From the NCBI GenBank assembly GCA_016169945.1, contig JADLSH010000204.1:1-64000 (forward strand): 64,000 nt of DNA, written 5' to 3'. The stretch is from Trachythela sp. YZ-2020. Its lineage: Eukaryota > Cnidaria > Anthozoa > Malacalcyonacea > Clavulariidae. Shown here piece by piece: positions 1-14,200 of the stretch (position 1 is the first letter of the stretch; the number at the start of each line of letters is the position of its first letter). The notes beneath the pieces were generated by a model that had not been told where the DNA came from, searched no databases, and saw only the letters and a program-made list of their open reading frames with translations. The position numbers and the translations under genes are program-made.

Positions 1-2220
1 TCTCTAACATTCTCAAATACCTGTGCAAATTCCATTTCCTGAATATCCAGTTCGACAGGTACAGTTGTATGAACCATTGGTATTGAGTACACTCATTGCT
101 ATGACAATCATTGGTAGATCCTCAACATTCGTCAATTTCTAAAATATTAATTATATGCAAAAATATTTGAAATTTAACTATGCAATGATTTATTCAATAT
201 TAGTACATATATCTTGGAATGCAAAGATATTCTATATACCTGTGCAACTCCTTCCATTTTCCTGGAATATCCACGTTGCTGCAATTTGCAGTAGCATAGG
301 AGCCTTTGGTGTGTTGGAAATGCAGTTTCGCGTTGGAATTACATTCATTAGCAGATTCATCCTGGAACCTCATCTATATCTGTTAGAAAAAAGATGGGGA
401 GAATCAATACAGATAAAATACGCTTGTAATTTTACGATGCTTAATATCCTAAAAATATTAAATATATCGAAAAATATTGGCAAACACATTTGCGCTGGGA
501 AGAAGAGGCTGGGCATGGCAGAACTTTATACATAACTCGATAAAGTCATGAATCATCAATACCAGTCCACAAGTTATCCTCGTTGAAAACACCACCCTGT
601 CCGCCTCGCAACAACGTCTGTTCGCCCAATCTCTCGGACTCAGATTCCGGGTACACCCAATAATTTTTCAGGTGATTTTTCCCTAAGCTTTTCCGTGACT
701 TTAAACTTGAAGCTATTTTTTCTGAGTATTGGAGATAGGAAGACTTTTGTGTTATATAGCTTGATTTAACCAGTATTAAAACAAAATCTAGCATCTTAAA
801 GGCGTTAGTTTTGACAGCCACAGTAGGGCGAGTGGGCTGAAAATTATTTATCCACATTCTTAGTTTTTCATTGGTCAAAGAAGTATTGTGTGATGGAAGC
901 GACTAAGTGAGTAATATAATACTATTCCAAACCGACACTCTCTAACATTCTCAAATACCTGTGCAAATCTGTCCCATTTCCTGGAATATCCAGTTCGACA
1001 GGCACAGTTAGTATGAACCATTGGTATTGGTACACTCTGCATTGCACACATGACAATCATTGGTAGATTCCTCCGACACATTCGTCAATTTCTAAAATAT
1101 TAATTATATGCAAAAATATTTGAAATTTAACTATGCAATGATTTATTCAATATTGGTATATATCTTGGAATGGTAAAAGATATTCTTATGATGCCTGTGC
1201 AACTCCTTCCATTTCCTGAATATCCACATTGCTACAATTACAGTGGCAATAGGAGAGCTTCTGGTGTTGGAATTTGCAGTTTGGCGTTGGAATTACATTC
1301 ATTAGCAGATTCATCTGGAACACTCATCTATATCTGTTAGAAGAAAAAATATGAGGAGAATCAATACAGATAAAGATACACTTGTAACAATTTTAACGAT
1401 GTATAGCCTAAAATACATATTAAATATATCGAAAAAATATTGGCAAACACATTTGCTGGAAGAGGACTGGGCATGGCAGAACTTTAGCATACAACTCGAT
1501 AAAGTCATGAATCATCAACAGGTCCACAAGTATCTCTCGTTGAAAGCACCACCCTGTCTGCCTCCTGCAACAACGTCTGTTCATGCCCAATCTCTTCGGA
1601 CTCAGATTCCGTACACTCCAATAATTTTAGTGATTTTTCCTAGCTTTTTCCGTGACTTCTAAACTTAGCTTATTTTTTCTGAGTATTGGAGGATAGAAGT
1701 TACTTTGTGTGTTAGCAGTAGCTTGATTTAACCAGTATTAAATAAAACTAGCATCTTAAAGGCGTTATTTTGGGGGGGTTCACAGCAGGCAGGGCTGAAA
1801 ATTCATTTATCCACATTCTAAAGTTATTCACGGTCAAAAGTATGTGTGGTGGAAAGCGACCCACTGATAATATAATACTATTCCAAACCGACACTATCTA
1901 ACATCTCTCAAATACACTGTGCAAATCTGTCCCATTTCCCTGAATATCCAGTTCGACAGGTACAGTTGGTGTATGAACCATTGGTATTGGTGTACACTCT
2001 GCATTGCTATGACAATCATTCGTAGATCCTCTTGACACATTCGTCATCATGTCTAAAATATTAATTATATGCAAAAATATTTGAAATTTAACTATGCAAA
2101 TGATTTATTCAATATTGGTATATATCTTGGAACGCAAAGATATTCTATATACCCAAAGTGCAACTCTTTCCCATTTCCTGAATATCCAGTACAACAATTA
2201 CAGTAATAGGAGCCTTTGGT
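1..2220 (-). repeat. Indel-rich leftmost units (1-3)
   Basis: Units 1 to 3 align with the rest of the array but carry dozens of one- to four-base insertions and some deletions, within exons as well as introns. Examples are GTATTGAGTACACTCATTGC in A1, CTGGAATATCC in A2 and AAATACACTGTGC in A3. The A and B exons here cannot be read without frameshifts. The change is abrupt, and from about 2220 the units are clean. Either a poorly polished assembly stretch or decaying units at the array edge would explain it. Confidence 0.8.
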
Positions 2221-5200
2221 GTTGGTGCAGTTTGCGTTGGAATTACATTCATTAGCAGATTCATCAGAACACTCATCTATATCTGATAGAGCAAAAGTTG
2301 AGGAGAATCAGTACAGATAAAATACGCTTGTAATTTTACAATGTATATCTAAAATATTAAATATATCTAAAAATATTGGCAAACACATTGGCTGGAAGAG
2401 GCTGGGCATATCAGAACTTTATACACTACTCGATAAAGTCATGAATCATCAACAGTCCACGAGTATCATCGTTGAAAACACCACCCTGTCTGCCTTGCAA
2501 CCATGTCTGTTCGCCCAATCTCTCGGACTCAGATTCCGTACACTTAATAATTTTCAGGATTTTTCCCTAGCTTTTCCGTGACTTTAAACTTAGCTATTTT
2601 TCGAGTATTCGAGATAGAAGACTTTGTGTGTTATAGAGCTTGATTTAACCAGTATTAAATAAAACTAGCATCTTAAAAGGCGTTATTTTGACAGCCACAG
2701 TAAGCAGGGCTGAAAATTATTTATCCACATTCTTAGTTTTTCACGGTCAAAAGTATTGTGTGATGAAGCGACTAGTGAGAATATAATACTATTCCAACCG
2801 ACACTCTCTAACATTCTCAAATACCTGTGCAAATTGTCCCATTTCCTGAATATCCAGTTCGACAGGTACAGTTGTATGAACCATTGGTATTGGTACACTC
2901 TGCATTGCTATGACATTCATTGGTAGATCCTCCGACACATTCGTCAATGTCTAAAATATTAATTATATGCAAAAATATTTGAAATTTAACTATGCAATGA
3001 TTTATTCAATATTGGTATATATCTTGGAATGCAAAGATATTCTATATACCTGTGCAACTATTTCCATTTCCTGAATATCCATTGCTACAATTACAGTAAT
3101 AGGAGCCTTTGGTGTTGGTGCAATTTGCGTTGGAATTACATTCATTAGCAGATTCATCAGAACACTCATCTATATCTGTTAGAGCAAAAGGTTAGGAGAA
3201 TCAATACAGATAAAATACGCTTGTAATTTTACGATGTATATCTAAAATATTAAATATATCTTAAAATATTGGCAAACACATTCGCTGGCAGAGGCTGGGC
3301 ATGGCAGAACTTTATACACAACTCGATAAAGTCATGAATCATCAACAGTCCACGAGTATCCTCGTTGAAAACACCACCCTGTCTACCTCGCAACAACGTC
3401 TGTTCGCCCAATCTCTCGGACTCAGATTCCGTACACTCAATAACTTTCAGGATTTTTCCCTAGCTTTTCCGTGACTTTAAACTTAGCTATTTTTTCTGAG
3501 TATTGGAGATAGAAGACTTTGTGTGTTATATAGCAATTTAACCAGTATTAAATAAAACTAGCATCTTAAAGGCGTTATTTTGACAGCCACAGTAGGCAGG
3601 GCTGAAAATTGTTTATCCACATTCTTAATTATTCACGGTCAAAAGTATTGTGTGGTGAAGCGATTAGTGAGAATATAATACTATTCCAACCACTCTCTAA
3701 CATTCTCAAATACCTGTGCAAATTGTCCCATTTCCTGAATATCCAGTTCGACAGGTACAGTTGTATGAACCATTGGTATTGGTACACTCTGCATTGCTAT
3801 GACATTCATTGGTAAATCCTCCGACACATTCGTCAATGTCTAAAATATTAATTATATGCAAAAATATTTTAAATTTATCTATGCAATGATTAATTCAATA
3901 TTGGTATATATCTTGGAATGCAAAGATATTCTATATACCTGTGCAACTATTTCCATTTCCTGAATATCCATTGCTACAATTACAGTAATAGGAGCCTTTG
4001 GTGTTGGTGCAATTTGCGTTGGAATTACATTCATTAGCAGATTCATCAGAACACTCATCTATATCTGTTAGAGCAAAAGGTTAGGAGAATCAATACAGAT
4101 AAAATACGCTTGTAATTTTACGATGTATATCTAAAATATTAAATATATCTTAAAATATTGGCAAACACATTCGCTGGCAGAGGCTGGGCATGGCAGAACT
4201 TTATACACAACTCGATAAAGTCATGAATCATCAACAGTCCACGAGTATCCTCGTTGAAAACACCACCCTGTCTGCCTCGCAACAACGTCTGTTCGCCCAA
4301 TCTCTCGGACTCAGATTCCGTACACTCAATAACTTTCAGGATTTTCCCTAGCTTTTCCGTGACTTTAAACAGCTATTTTTCTGAGTATTGGAGATAGAAG
4401 ACTTTGTGTGTTATATAGCTTGATTTAACCAGTATTAAATAAAACTAGCATCTTAAAGGCGTTATTTTGACAGCCACAGTAGGCAGGGCTGAAAATTGTT
4501 TATCCACATTCTTAATTATTCACGGTCAAAAGTATTGTGGGTGAAGCGATTAGTGAGAATATAATACTATTCCAACCGACACTCTCTAACATTCTCAAAT
4601 ACCTGTGCAAATTGTCCCATTTCCTGAATATCCAGTTCGACAGGTACAGTTGTATGAACCATTGGTATTGGTACACTCTGCATTGCTATGACATTCATTG
4701 GTAAATCCTCCGACACATTCGTCAATGTCTAAAATATTAATTATATGCAAAAATATTTTAAATTTATCTATGCAATGATTAATTCAATATTGGTATATAT
4801 CTCGGAATGCAAAGATATTCTATATACCTGTGCAACTCTTTCCATTTCCTGAATATCCATTGCTACAATTACAGTAATAGGAGCCTTTGGTGTTAGTGCA
4901 GTTTGCGTTGGAATTACATTCATTAGCAGATTCATCTGAACACTCATCTATATCTGATAGAGAAAAATATGAGGAGAATCAATACAGATAAAATACGCTT
5001 GTAATTTTACAATGTATATGCAAAATATTAAATATATCGAAAAATATTGGCAAACACATTTGCTGGAAGAGGCTGGGCATGGCAGAACTTCATACACAAC
5101 TCGATAAAGTCATGAATCATCAACAGTCCACAAGTATCCTCGTTGAAAACACCACCCTGTCTGCCTCGCAACAACGTGTGTTCGCCCAATCTCTCGGACT

Positions 5201-8200
5201 CAGATTCCGTTCACCCAATAATTTTTAGGATTTTTCTCTAGCTTCTCCGTGACTTTAAACTTAACTATTTTTTCTGAGTATTGGAGATAGAAGACTTTGT
5301 GTGTTATATAGCTTGATTTAACCAGTATTAAATAAAACTAGCATCTTAAATGCGTTATTTTGGGAGCCACAGCAGGCAGGGCTGAAAATTATTTATCCAC
5401 ATTCTTAGTTATTCACGGTCAAAGTATTGTGTGGTGAAGCGACCAGTGATAATATAATACTATTCAACCGACACTCTCTAACATTCTCAAATACCTGTGC
5501 AAATTGTCCCATTTCCTGAATATCCAGTTCGACAGGTACAGTTGTATGAACCATTGGTATTGGTACACTCTGCATTGCTATGACAATCATTGGTAGATCC
5601 TCCGACACATTCGTCAATGTCTAAAATATTAATTATATGCAAAAATATTTGAAATTTAACTATGCAATGATTTATTCAATATTGGTATATATCTTGGAAC
5701 GCAAATATATTCTATATACCTGTGCAACTCTTTCCATTTCCTGAATATCCATTGCTACAATTACAGTAATAGGAGCCTTTGGTGTTGGTGCAGTTTGCGT
5801 TGGAATTACATTCATTAGCAGATTCATCAGAACACTCATCTATATCTGATAGAGCAAAGTTTAGGAGAATCAGTACAAATAAAATACGCTTGTAATTTTA
5901 CAATGTATATCTAAAATATTAAATATATCTAAAAATATTGGCAAACACTTTGGCTGGAAGAGGCTGGGCATGTCAGAACTTTATACACTACTCGATAAAG
6001 TCATGAATCATCAACAGTCCACGAGTATCATCGTTGAAAACACCACCCTGTCTGCCTCGCAACCATGTCTGTTCGCCCAATCTCTCGGACTCAGATTCCG
6101 TACACTCAATAATTTTCAGGATTTTTCCCTAGCTTTTCCGTGACTTTAAACTTAGCTATTTTTTCTGAGTATTCGAGATAGAAGACTTTGTGTGTTATAG
6201 AGCTTTATTTAACCAGTATTAAATAAAACTAGCATCTTAAAGGCGTTATTTTGACAGCCACAGTAGGCAGGGCTGAAAATTATTTATCCACATTCTTAGT
6301 TTTTCACGGTCAAAAGTATTGTGTGATGAAGCGACTAGTGAGAATATAATACTATTCCAACCGACACTCTCTAACATTCTCAAATACCTGTGCAAATGCA
6401 AGTGTCCCATTTCCTGAATATCCAGTTCGACAGGTACAGTTGTATGAACCATTGGTATTGGTACACTCTGCATTGCTATGACATTCATTGGTAGATCCTC
6501 CGACACATTCGTCAATGTCTAAAATATTAATTATATGCAAAATATTTGAAATTTAACTATGCAATGATTTATTCAATATTGGTATATATCTTGGAATGCA
6601 AAGATATTCTATATACCTGTGCAACTATTTCCATTTCCTGAATATCCATTGCTACAATTACAGTAATAGGAGCCCTTGGTGTTGGTGCAATTTGCGTTGG
6701 AATTACATTCATTAGCAGATTCATCAGAACACTCATCTCTATCTGTTAGAGCAAAAGGTGAAGAGAATCAATACAGATAAAATATATACGCTTGTAATTT
6801 TACGATGTATATCTAAAATATTAATATATCTTAAAATATTGGCAAACACATTCGCTGGCAGAGGCTGGGCATGGCAGAACTTTATACACAACACGATAAA
6901 GTCATGAATCATCAACAGTCCACGAGTATCCTCGTTGAAAACACCACCCTGTCTGCCTCAACAACGTCTGTTCGCCCAATCTCTCGGACTCAGATTCCGT
7001 ACACTCGATAATTTTCAGGATTTTTCCCTAGCTTTTCCGTGACTTTAAACTTAGCTATTTTTTCTGAGTATTGGAGATAGAAGACTTTGTGTGTTATATA
7101 GCTTGATTTAACCAGTATTAAATAAAACTAGCATCTTAAAGGCGTTATTTTGGGAGCCACAGCAGGCAGGGCTGAAAATTATTTATCCACATTCTTAGTT
7201 ATTCACGGTCAAAAGTATTGTGTGGTGAAGCGACCAGTGATAATATAATACTATTCCAACCGACACTCTCTAACATTCTCAAATACCTGTGCAAATTGTC
7301 CCATTTCCTGAATATCCAGTTCGACAGGTACAGTTGTATGAACCATTGGTATTGGTACACTCTGCATTGCTATGACAATCATTGGTAGATCCTCCGACAC
7401 ATTCGTCAATGTCTAAAATATTAATTATATGCAAAAATATTTGAAATTTAACTATGCAATGATTTATTCAAAATTGGTATATATCTTGGAATGCAAAGAT
7501 ATTCTATATACCTGTGCAACTATTTCCATTTCCTGAATATCCATTGCTACAATTACAGTAATAGGAGCCTTTGGTGTTGGTGCAGTTTGCGTTGGAATTA
7601 CATTCATTAGCAGATTCATCAGAACACTCATCTATATCTGATAGAGTAAAAGGTCAGGAGAATCAATACAGATAAAATACGCTTGTAATTTTACGCTGTA
7701 TATCTAAAATATTAAATATATCGAAAAATATTGGCAAACACATTCGCTGGAAGAGGCTGGGCATGGCAGAACTTTATACACAACACGATAAAGTCATGAA
7801 TCATCAACAGTCCACGAGTATCCTCGTTGAAAACACCACCCTCGCAACAACGTCTGTCTCGCAACAACGTCTGTTCGCCCAATCTCTCGGACTCAGATTC
7901 CGTACACTCGATAATTTTCAGGATTTTTCCCTAGCTTTTCCGTGACTTTAAACTTAGCTATTTTTTCTGAGTATTGGAGATAAAAGACTTTGTGTGTTAT
8001 ATAGCTTGATTTAACCAGTATTAAATAAAACTAGCATCTTAAAGGCGTTATTTTGGGAGCCACAGCAGGCAGGGCTGAAAATTATTTATCCACATTCTTA
8101 GTTATTCACGGTCAAAAGTATTGTGTGGTGAAGCGACCAGTTATAATATAATACTATTCCAACCGACACTCTCTAACATTCTCAAATACCTGCGCAAATT

Positions 8201-11200
8201 GTCCCATTTCCTGAATATCCAGTTCGACAGGTACAGTTGTATGAACCATTGGTATTGGTACACTCTGTATTGCTATGACAATCATTGGTAGATCCTCCGA
8301 CACATTCGTCAATGTCTAAAATATTAATTATATGCAAAAATATTTGAAATTTAACTGTGCAATGATTTATTCAATATTGGTATATATCTTGGAACGCAAA
8401 GATATTCTATATACCTGTGCAACTCTTTCCATTTCCTGAATATCCATTGCTACAATTACAGTAATAGGAGCCTTTGGTGTTGGTGCAGTTTGCGTTGGAA
8501 TTACATTCATTAGCAGATTCATCAGAACACTCATCTATGTCTGATAGAGCAAAAGTTGAGGAGAATCAGTACAGATAAAATACGCTTGTAATTTTACAAT
8601 GTATATCTAAAATATTGAATATATCTAAAAATATTGGCAAACACATTCGCTGGAAGAGGCTGAGCATGGCCGAACTTTATACACAACTCGATAAAGTCAT
8701 GAATCATCAACAGTCCACGAGTATCCTCGTTGAAAACACCACCCTGTCTGCCTCGCAACCACGTCTGTTCGCCCAATCTCTCGGACTCAGATTCCGTACA
8801 CTCAATAATTTTCAGGATTTTTCCCTAGCTTTTCCGTGACTTTAAACTTAGCTATTTTTTCTGAGTATTGGAGATAGAAGACTTTGTGTGTTATATAGCT
8901 TGATTTAACCAGTATTAAATAAAACTAGCATCTTAAAGGCGTTATTTTGACAGCCACAGTAGGCAGGGCTGAAAATTGTTTATCCAAATTCTTAGTTATT
9001 CACGGTCAAAAGTATTGTGTGGTGAAGCGACTAGTGAGAATATAATACTATTCAACCGACACTCTCTAACATTCTCAAATACCTGTGCAAATTGTCCCAT
9101 TTCCTGAATATCCAGTTCGACAGGTACAGTTGTATGAACCATTGGTATTGGTACACTCTGCATTGCTATGACATTCATTGGTAGATCCTCCGACACATTC
9201 GTCAATGTCTAAAATATTAATTATATGCAAAAATATTTGAAATTTAACTATGCAATGATTTATTCAATATTGGTATATATCTTGGAATGCAAAGATATTC
9301 TATATACCTGTGCAACTATTTCCATTTCCTGAATATCCATTGCTACAATTACAGTAATAGGAGCCTTTGGTGTTGGTGCAGTTTGCGTTGGAATTACATT
9401 CATTAGCAGATTCATCAGAACACTCATCTATATCTGATAGAGTAAAAGGTGAGGAGAATCAATACAGATAAAATACGCTTGTAATTTTACGCTGTATATC
9501 TAAAATATTAAATATATCGAAAATATTGGCAAACACATTCGCTGGAAGAGGCTGGGCATGGCAGAACTTTATACACAACTCGATAAAGTCATGAATCATC
9601 AACAGTCCACGAGTATCCTCGTTGAAAACACCACCCAGTCTGCCTCGCAACCACGTCTGTTCGCCCAATCTCTCGGACTCAGATTCCGTACACTCAATAA
9701 TTTTCAGGATTTTTCCCTAGCTTTTCCGTGACTTTAAACTTAGCTATTTTTTCTGAGTATTGGAGATAGAAGACTTTGTGTGTTATATAGCTTGATTTAA
9801 CCAGTATTAAATAAAACTAGCATCTTAAAGGCGTTATTTTGACAGCCACAGTAGGCAGGGCTGAAAATTGTTTATCCACATTCTTAGTTATTCACGGTCA
9901 AAAGTATTGTGTGGTGAAGCGACTAGTGAGAATATAATACTATTCCAACCGACACTCTCTAACATTCTCAAATACCTGTGCAAATTGTCCCATTTCCTGA
10001 ATATCCAGTTCGACAGGTACAGTTGTATGAACCATTGGTATTGGTACACTCTGCATTGCTATGACATTCATTGGTAAATCCTCCGACACATTCGTCAATG
10101 TCTAAAATATTAATTATATGCAAAAATATTTTAAATTTATCTATGCAATGATTTATTCAATATTGGTATATATCTTGGAATGCAAAGATATTCTATATAC
10201 CTGTGCAACTATTTCCATTTCCTGAATATCCATTGCTACAATTACAGTAATAGGAGCCTTTGGTGTTGGTGCAGTTTGCGTTGGAATTACATTCATTAGC
10301 AGATTCATCAGAACACTCATCTATATCTGATAGAGTAAAAGGTGAGGAGAATCAATACAGATAAAATACGCTTGTAATTTTACGCTGTATATCTAAAATA
10401 TTAAATATATCGAAAAATATTGGCAAACACATTCGCTGGAAGAGGCTGGGCATGGCAGAACTTTATACACAACTCGATAAAGTCATGAATCATCAACAGT
10501 CCACGAGTATCCTCGTTGAAAACACCACCCAGTCTGCCTCGCAACCACGTCTGTTCGCCCAATCTCTCGGACTCAGATTCCGTACACTCAATAATTTTCA
10601 GGATTTTCCCTAGCTTTTCCGTGACTTTAAACTTAGCTATTTTTCTGAGTATTGGAGATAGAAGACTTTGTGTGTTATATAGCTTGATTTAACCAGTATT
10701 AAATAAAACTAGCATCTTAAAGGCGTTATTTTGACAGCCACAGTAGGCAGGGCTGAAAATTGTTTATCCACATTCTTAGTTATTCACGGTCAAAAGTATT
10801 GTGTGGTGAAGCGACTAGTGAGAATATAATACTATTCCAACCGACACTCTCTAACATTCTCAAATACCTGTGCAAATTGTCCCATTTCCTGAATATCCAG
10901 TTCGACAGGTACAGTTGTATGAACCATTGGTATTGGTACACTCTGCATTGCTATGACATTCATTGGTAAATCCTCCGACACATTCGTCAATGTCTAAAAT
11001 ATTAATTATATGCAAAAATATTTTAAATTTATCTATGCAATGATTTATTCAATATTGGTATATATCTTGGAATGCAAAGATATTCTATATACCTGTGCAA
11101 CTCTTTCCATTTCCTGAATATCCATTGCTACAATTACAGTAATAGGAGCCTTTGGTGTTGGTGCAGTTTGCGTTGGAATTACATTCATTAGCAGATTCAT

Positions 11201-14200
11201 CTGAACACTCATCTATATCTGATAGAGAAAAATATGAGGAGAATCAATACAGATAAAATGCGCTTGTAATTTTACAATGTATATGTAAAATATTAAATAT
11301 ATCGAAAAATATTGGCAAACACATTTGCTGGAAGAGGCTGGGCATGGCAGAACTTCATACACAACTCGATAAAGTCATGAATCATCAACAGTCCACAAGT
11401 ATCCTCGTTGAAAACACCACCCTGTCTGCCTCGCAACAACGTCTGTTCGCCCAATCTCTCGGACTCAGATTCCGTACACCCAATAATTTTTAGGATTTTT
11501 CTCTAGCTTCTCCGTGACTTTAAACTTAACTATTTTTTCTGAGTATTGGAGATAGAAGACTTTGTGTGTTATATAGCTTGATTTAACCAGTATTAAATAA
11601 AACTAGCATCTTAAAGGCGTTATTTTGGGAGCCACAGCAGGCAGGGCTGAAAATTATTTATCCACATTCTTAGTTATTCACGGTCAAAAGTATTGTGTGG
11701 TGAAGCGACCAGTGATAATATAATACTATTCCAACCGACACTCTCTAACATTCTCAAATACCTGTGCAAATTGTCCCATTTCCTGAATATCCAGTTCGAC
11801 AGGTACAGTTGTATGAACCATTGGTATTGGTACACTCTGCATTGCTATGACAATCATTGGTAGATCCTCCGACACATTCGTCAATGTCTAAAATATTAAT
11901 TATATGCAAAAATATTTGAAATTTAACTATGCAATGATTTATTCAATATTGGTATATATCTTGGAACAAAGATATTCTATATACCTGTGCAACTCTTTCC
12001 ATTTCCTGAATATCCATTGCTACAATTACAGTAATAGGAGCCTTTGGTGTTGGTGCAGTTTGCGTTGGAATTACATTCATTAGCAGATTCATCAGAACAC
12101 TCATCTATATCTGATAGAGCAAAAGTTGAGGAGAATCAGTACAAATAAAATACGCTTGTAATTTTACAATGTATATCTAAAATATTAAATATATCTAAAA
12201 ATATTGGCAAACACATTGGCTGGAAGAGGCTGGGCATGTCAGAACTTTATACACTACTCGATAAAGTCATGAATCATCAACAGTCCACGAGTATCATCGT
12301 TGAAAACACCACCCTGTCTGCCTCGCAACCATGTCTGTTCGCCCAATCTCTCGGACTCAGATTCCGTACACTCAATAATTTTCAGGATTTTTCCCTAGCT
12401 TTTCCGTCACTTTAAGCTTAGCTATTTTTTCTGAGTATTCGAGATAGAAGACTTTGTGTTTTATAGAGCTTGATTTAACCAGTATTAAATAAAACTAGCA
12501 TCTTAAAGGCGTTATTTTGAGAACCACAGTAGGCAGGGCTGAAAATTATTTATCCACATTCTTAGTTTTTCACGGTCAAAAGTATTGTGTGATGAAGCGA
12601 CTAATGAGAATATAATACTATTCCAACCGACACTCTCTAACATTCTCAAATACCTGTGCAAATTGTCCCATTTCCTGAATATCCAGTTCGACAGGTACAG
12701 TTGTATGAACCATTGGTATTGGTACACTCTGCATTGCTATGACATTCATTGGTAGATCCTTTGGCGCATTCGTCAATGTCTAAAATGGTAAATATATGGA
12801 ATAATTTTTTAAACATCAATGTTGGTAAAGATATTGGAATGCAAAGATATTCTATATACCTGTGCAACTCTTTCCATTTCCTGAATATCCATGGCTGCAA
12901 TAACAGTAATAGGATCCTTTGGTGTTAGTGCAGTTTGCGTTGGAGTCACATTCATTAGCAGATTCATAAGAACACTCATCAATATCTGATAGAGCAAAAG
13001 TTGAGGAGAATCAGTACAGATAAAATACGCTTGTAATTTTACAATGTATATCTAAAATATTAAATATATCTAAAAATATTGGCAAACACATTGGCTGGAA
13101 GAGGCTGGGCATGGCAGAACTTTATACACAACTCGATAAAGTCATGAATCATCAACAGTCCACAAGTGTCCTCGTTGAAAACACCACCCTGTCCGCCTCG
13201 CAACAACGTCTGTTCGCCCAATCTCTCGGACTCAGATTCCGTACACCCAATAATTTTCAGGATTTTTCCCTAGCTTTTCCGTGACTTTAAACTTAGCTAT
13301 TTTTTCTGAGTATTCGAGATAGAAGACTTTGTGTGCTATATAGCTTGATTTAACCAGTATTAGATAAAACTAGCAACTTAAAGGCGTTATTTTGAGAACC
13401 ACAGCAGGCAGGGATGAAAATTATTTATCCACATTATTAGTTATTCACGGTCAAAAGTATTGTGTGGTGAAGCGAGCAGTGATAATATAATACTATTCCA
13501 ACCGACACTCTCTAACATTCTCAAATACCTGTGCACATTGTCCCATTTCCTGAATATCCAGTTCGACAGGCACAGTTGTATGAACCATTGGTATTGGTAC
13601 ACTCTGCATTGCTATGACATTCATTGGTAGATCCTCCGACACATTCGTCAATGTCTAAAATATTAATTATATGCAAAAATATTTTAAATTTAACTGTGCA
13701 ATGATTTTTCAATATTGGTATATATCTTGGAATGCAAAGATATTCTATACACCTGTGCAACTCTTTCCATTTCCTGAATATCCATTGCTACAATTACAGT
13801 AATAGGAGCCTTTGGTGTTGGTGCAGTTTGCGTTGGAATTACATTCATTAGCAGATTCATCAGAACACTCATCTATATCTGATAGAGCAAAAGATGGGAG
13901 AATCAATACAGATAAAATACGCTTGTAATTTTACAATGTATATGTAAAATATTAAATATATCTAAAACTATTGGCAAACACATTGGCTGGAAGAGGCTGG
14001 GCATGGCAGAACTTTATACATAACTCGATAAAGTCATGAATCATCAACAGTCCACAAGTATCCTCGTTGAAAACACCACCCTGTCTGCCTCGCAACAACG
14101 TCTGTTCGCCCAATCTCTCGGACTCAGATTCCGTACACCCAATAATTTTCAGGATTTTTCCCTAGCTTTTCCGTGACTTTAAACTTAGCTATTTTTTCTG

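Noticed and set aside
3609..3815. Recurrent 69-71 residue plus- and minus-strand ORFs across the array (MFIHILSYSR and MYQYQWFIQL types)
   Set aside because: They are out-of-frame or antisense readings over the type A EGF exon and its flanks, repeated because the unit is repeated.
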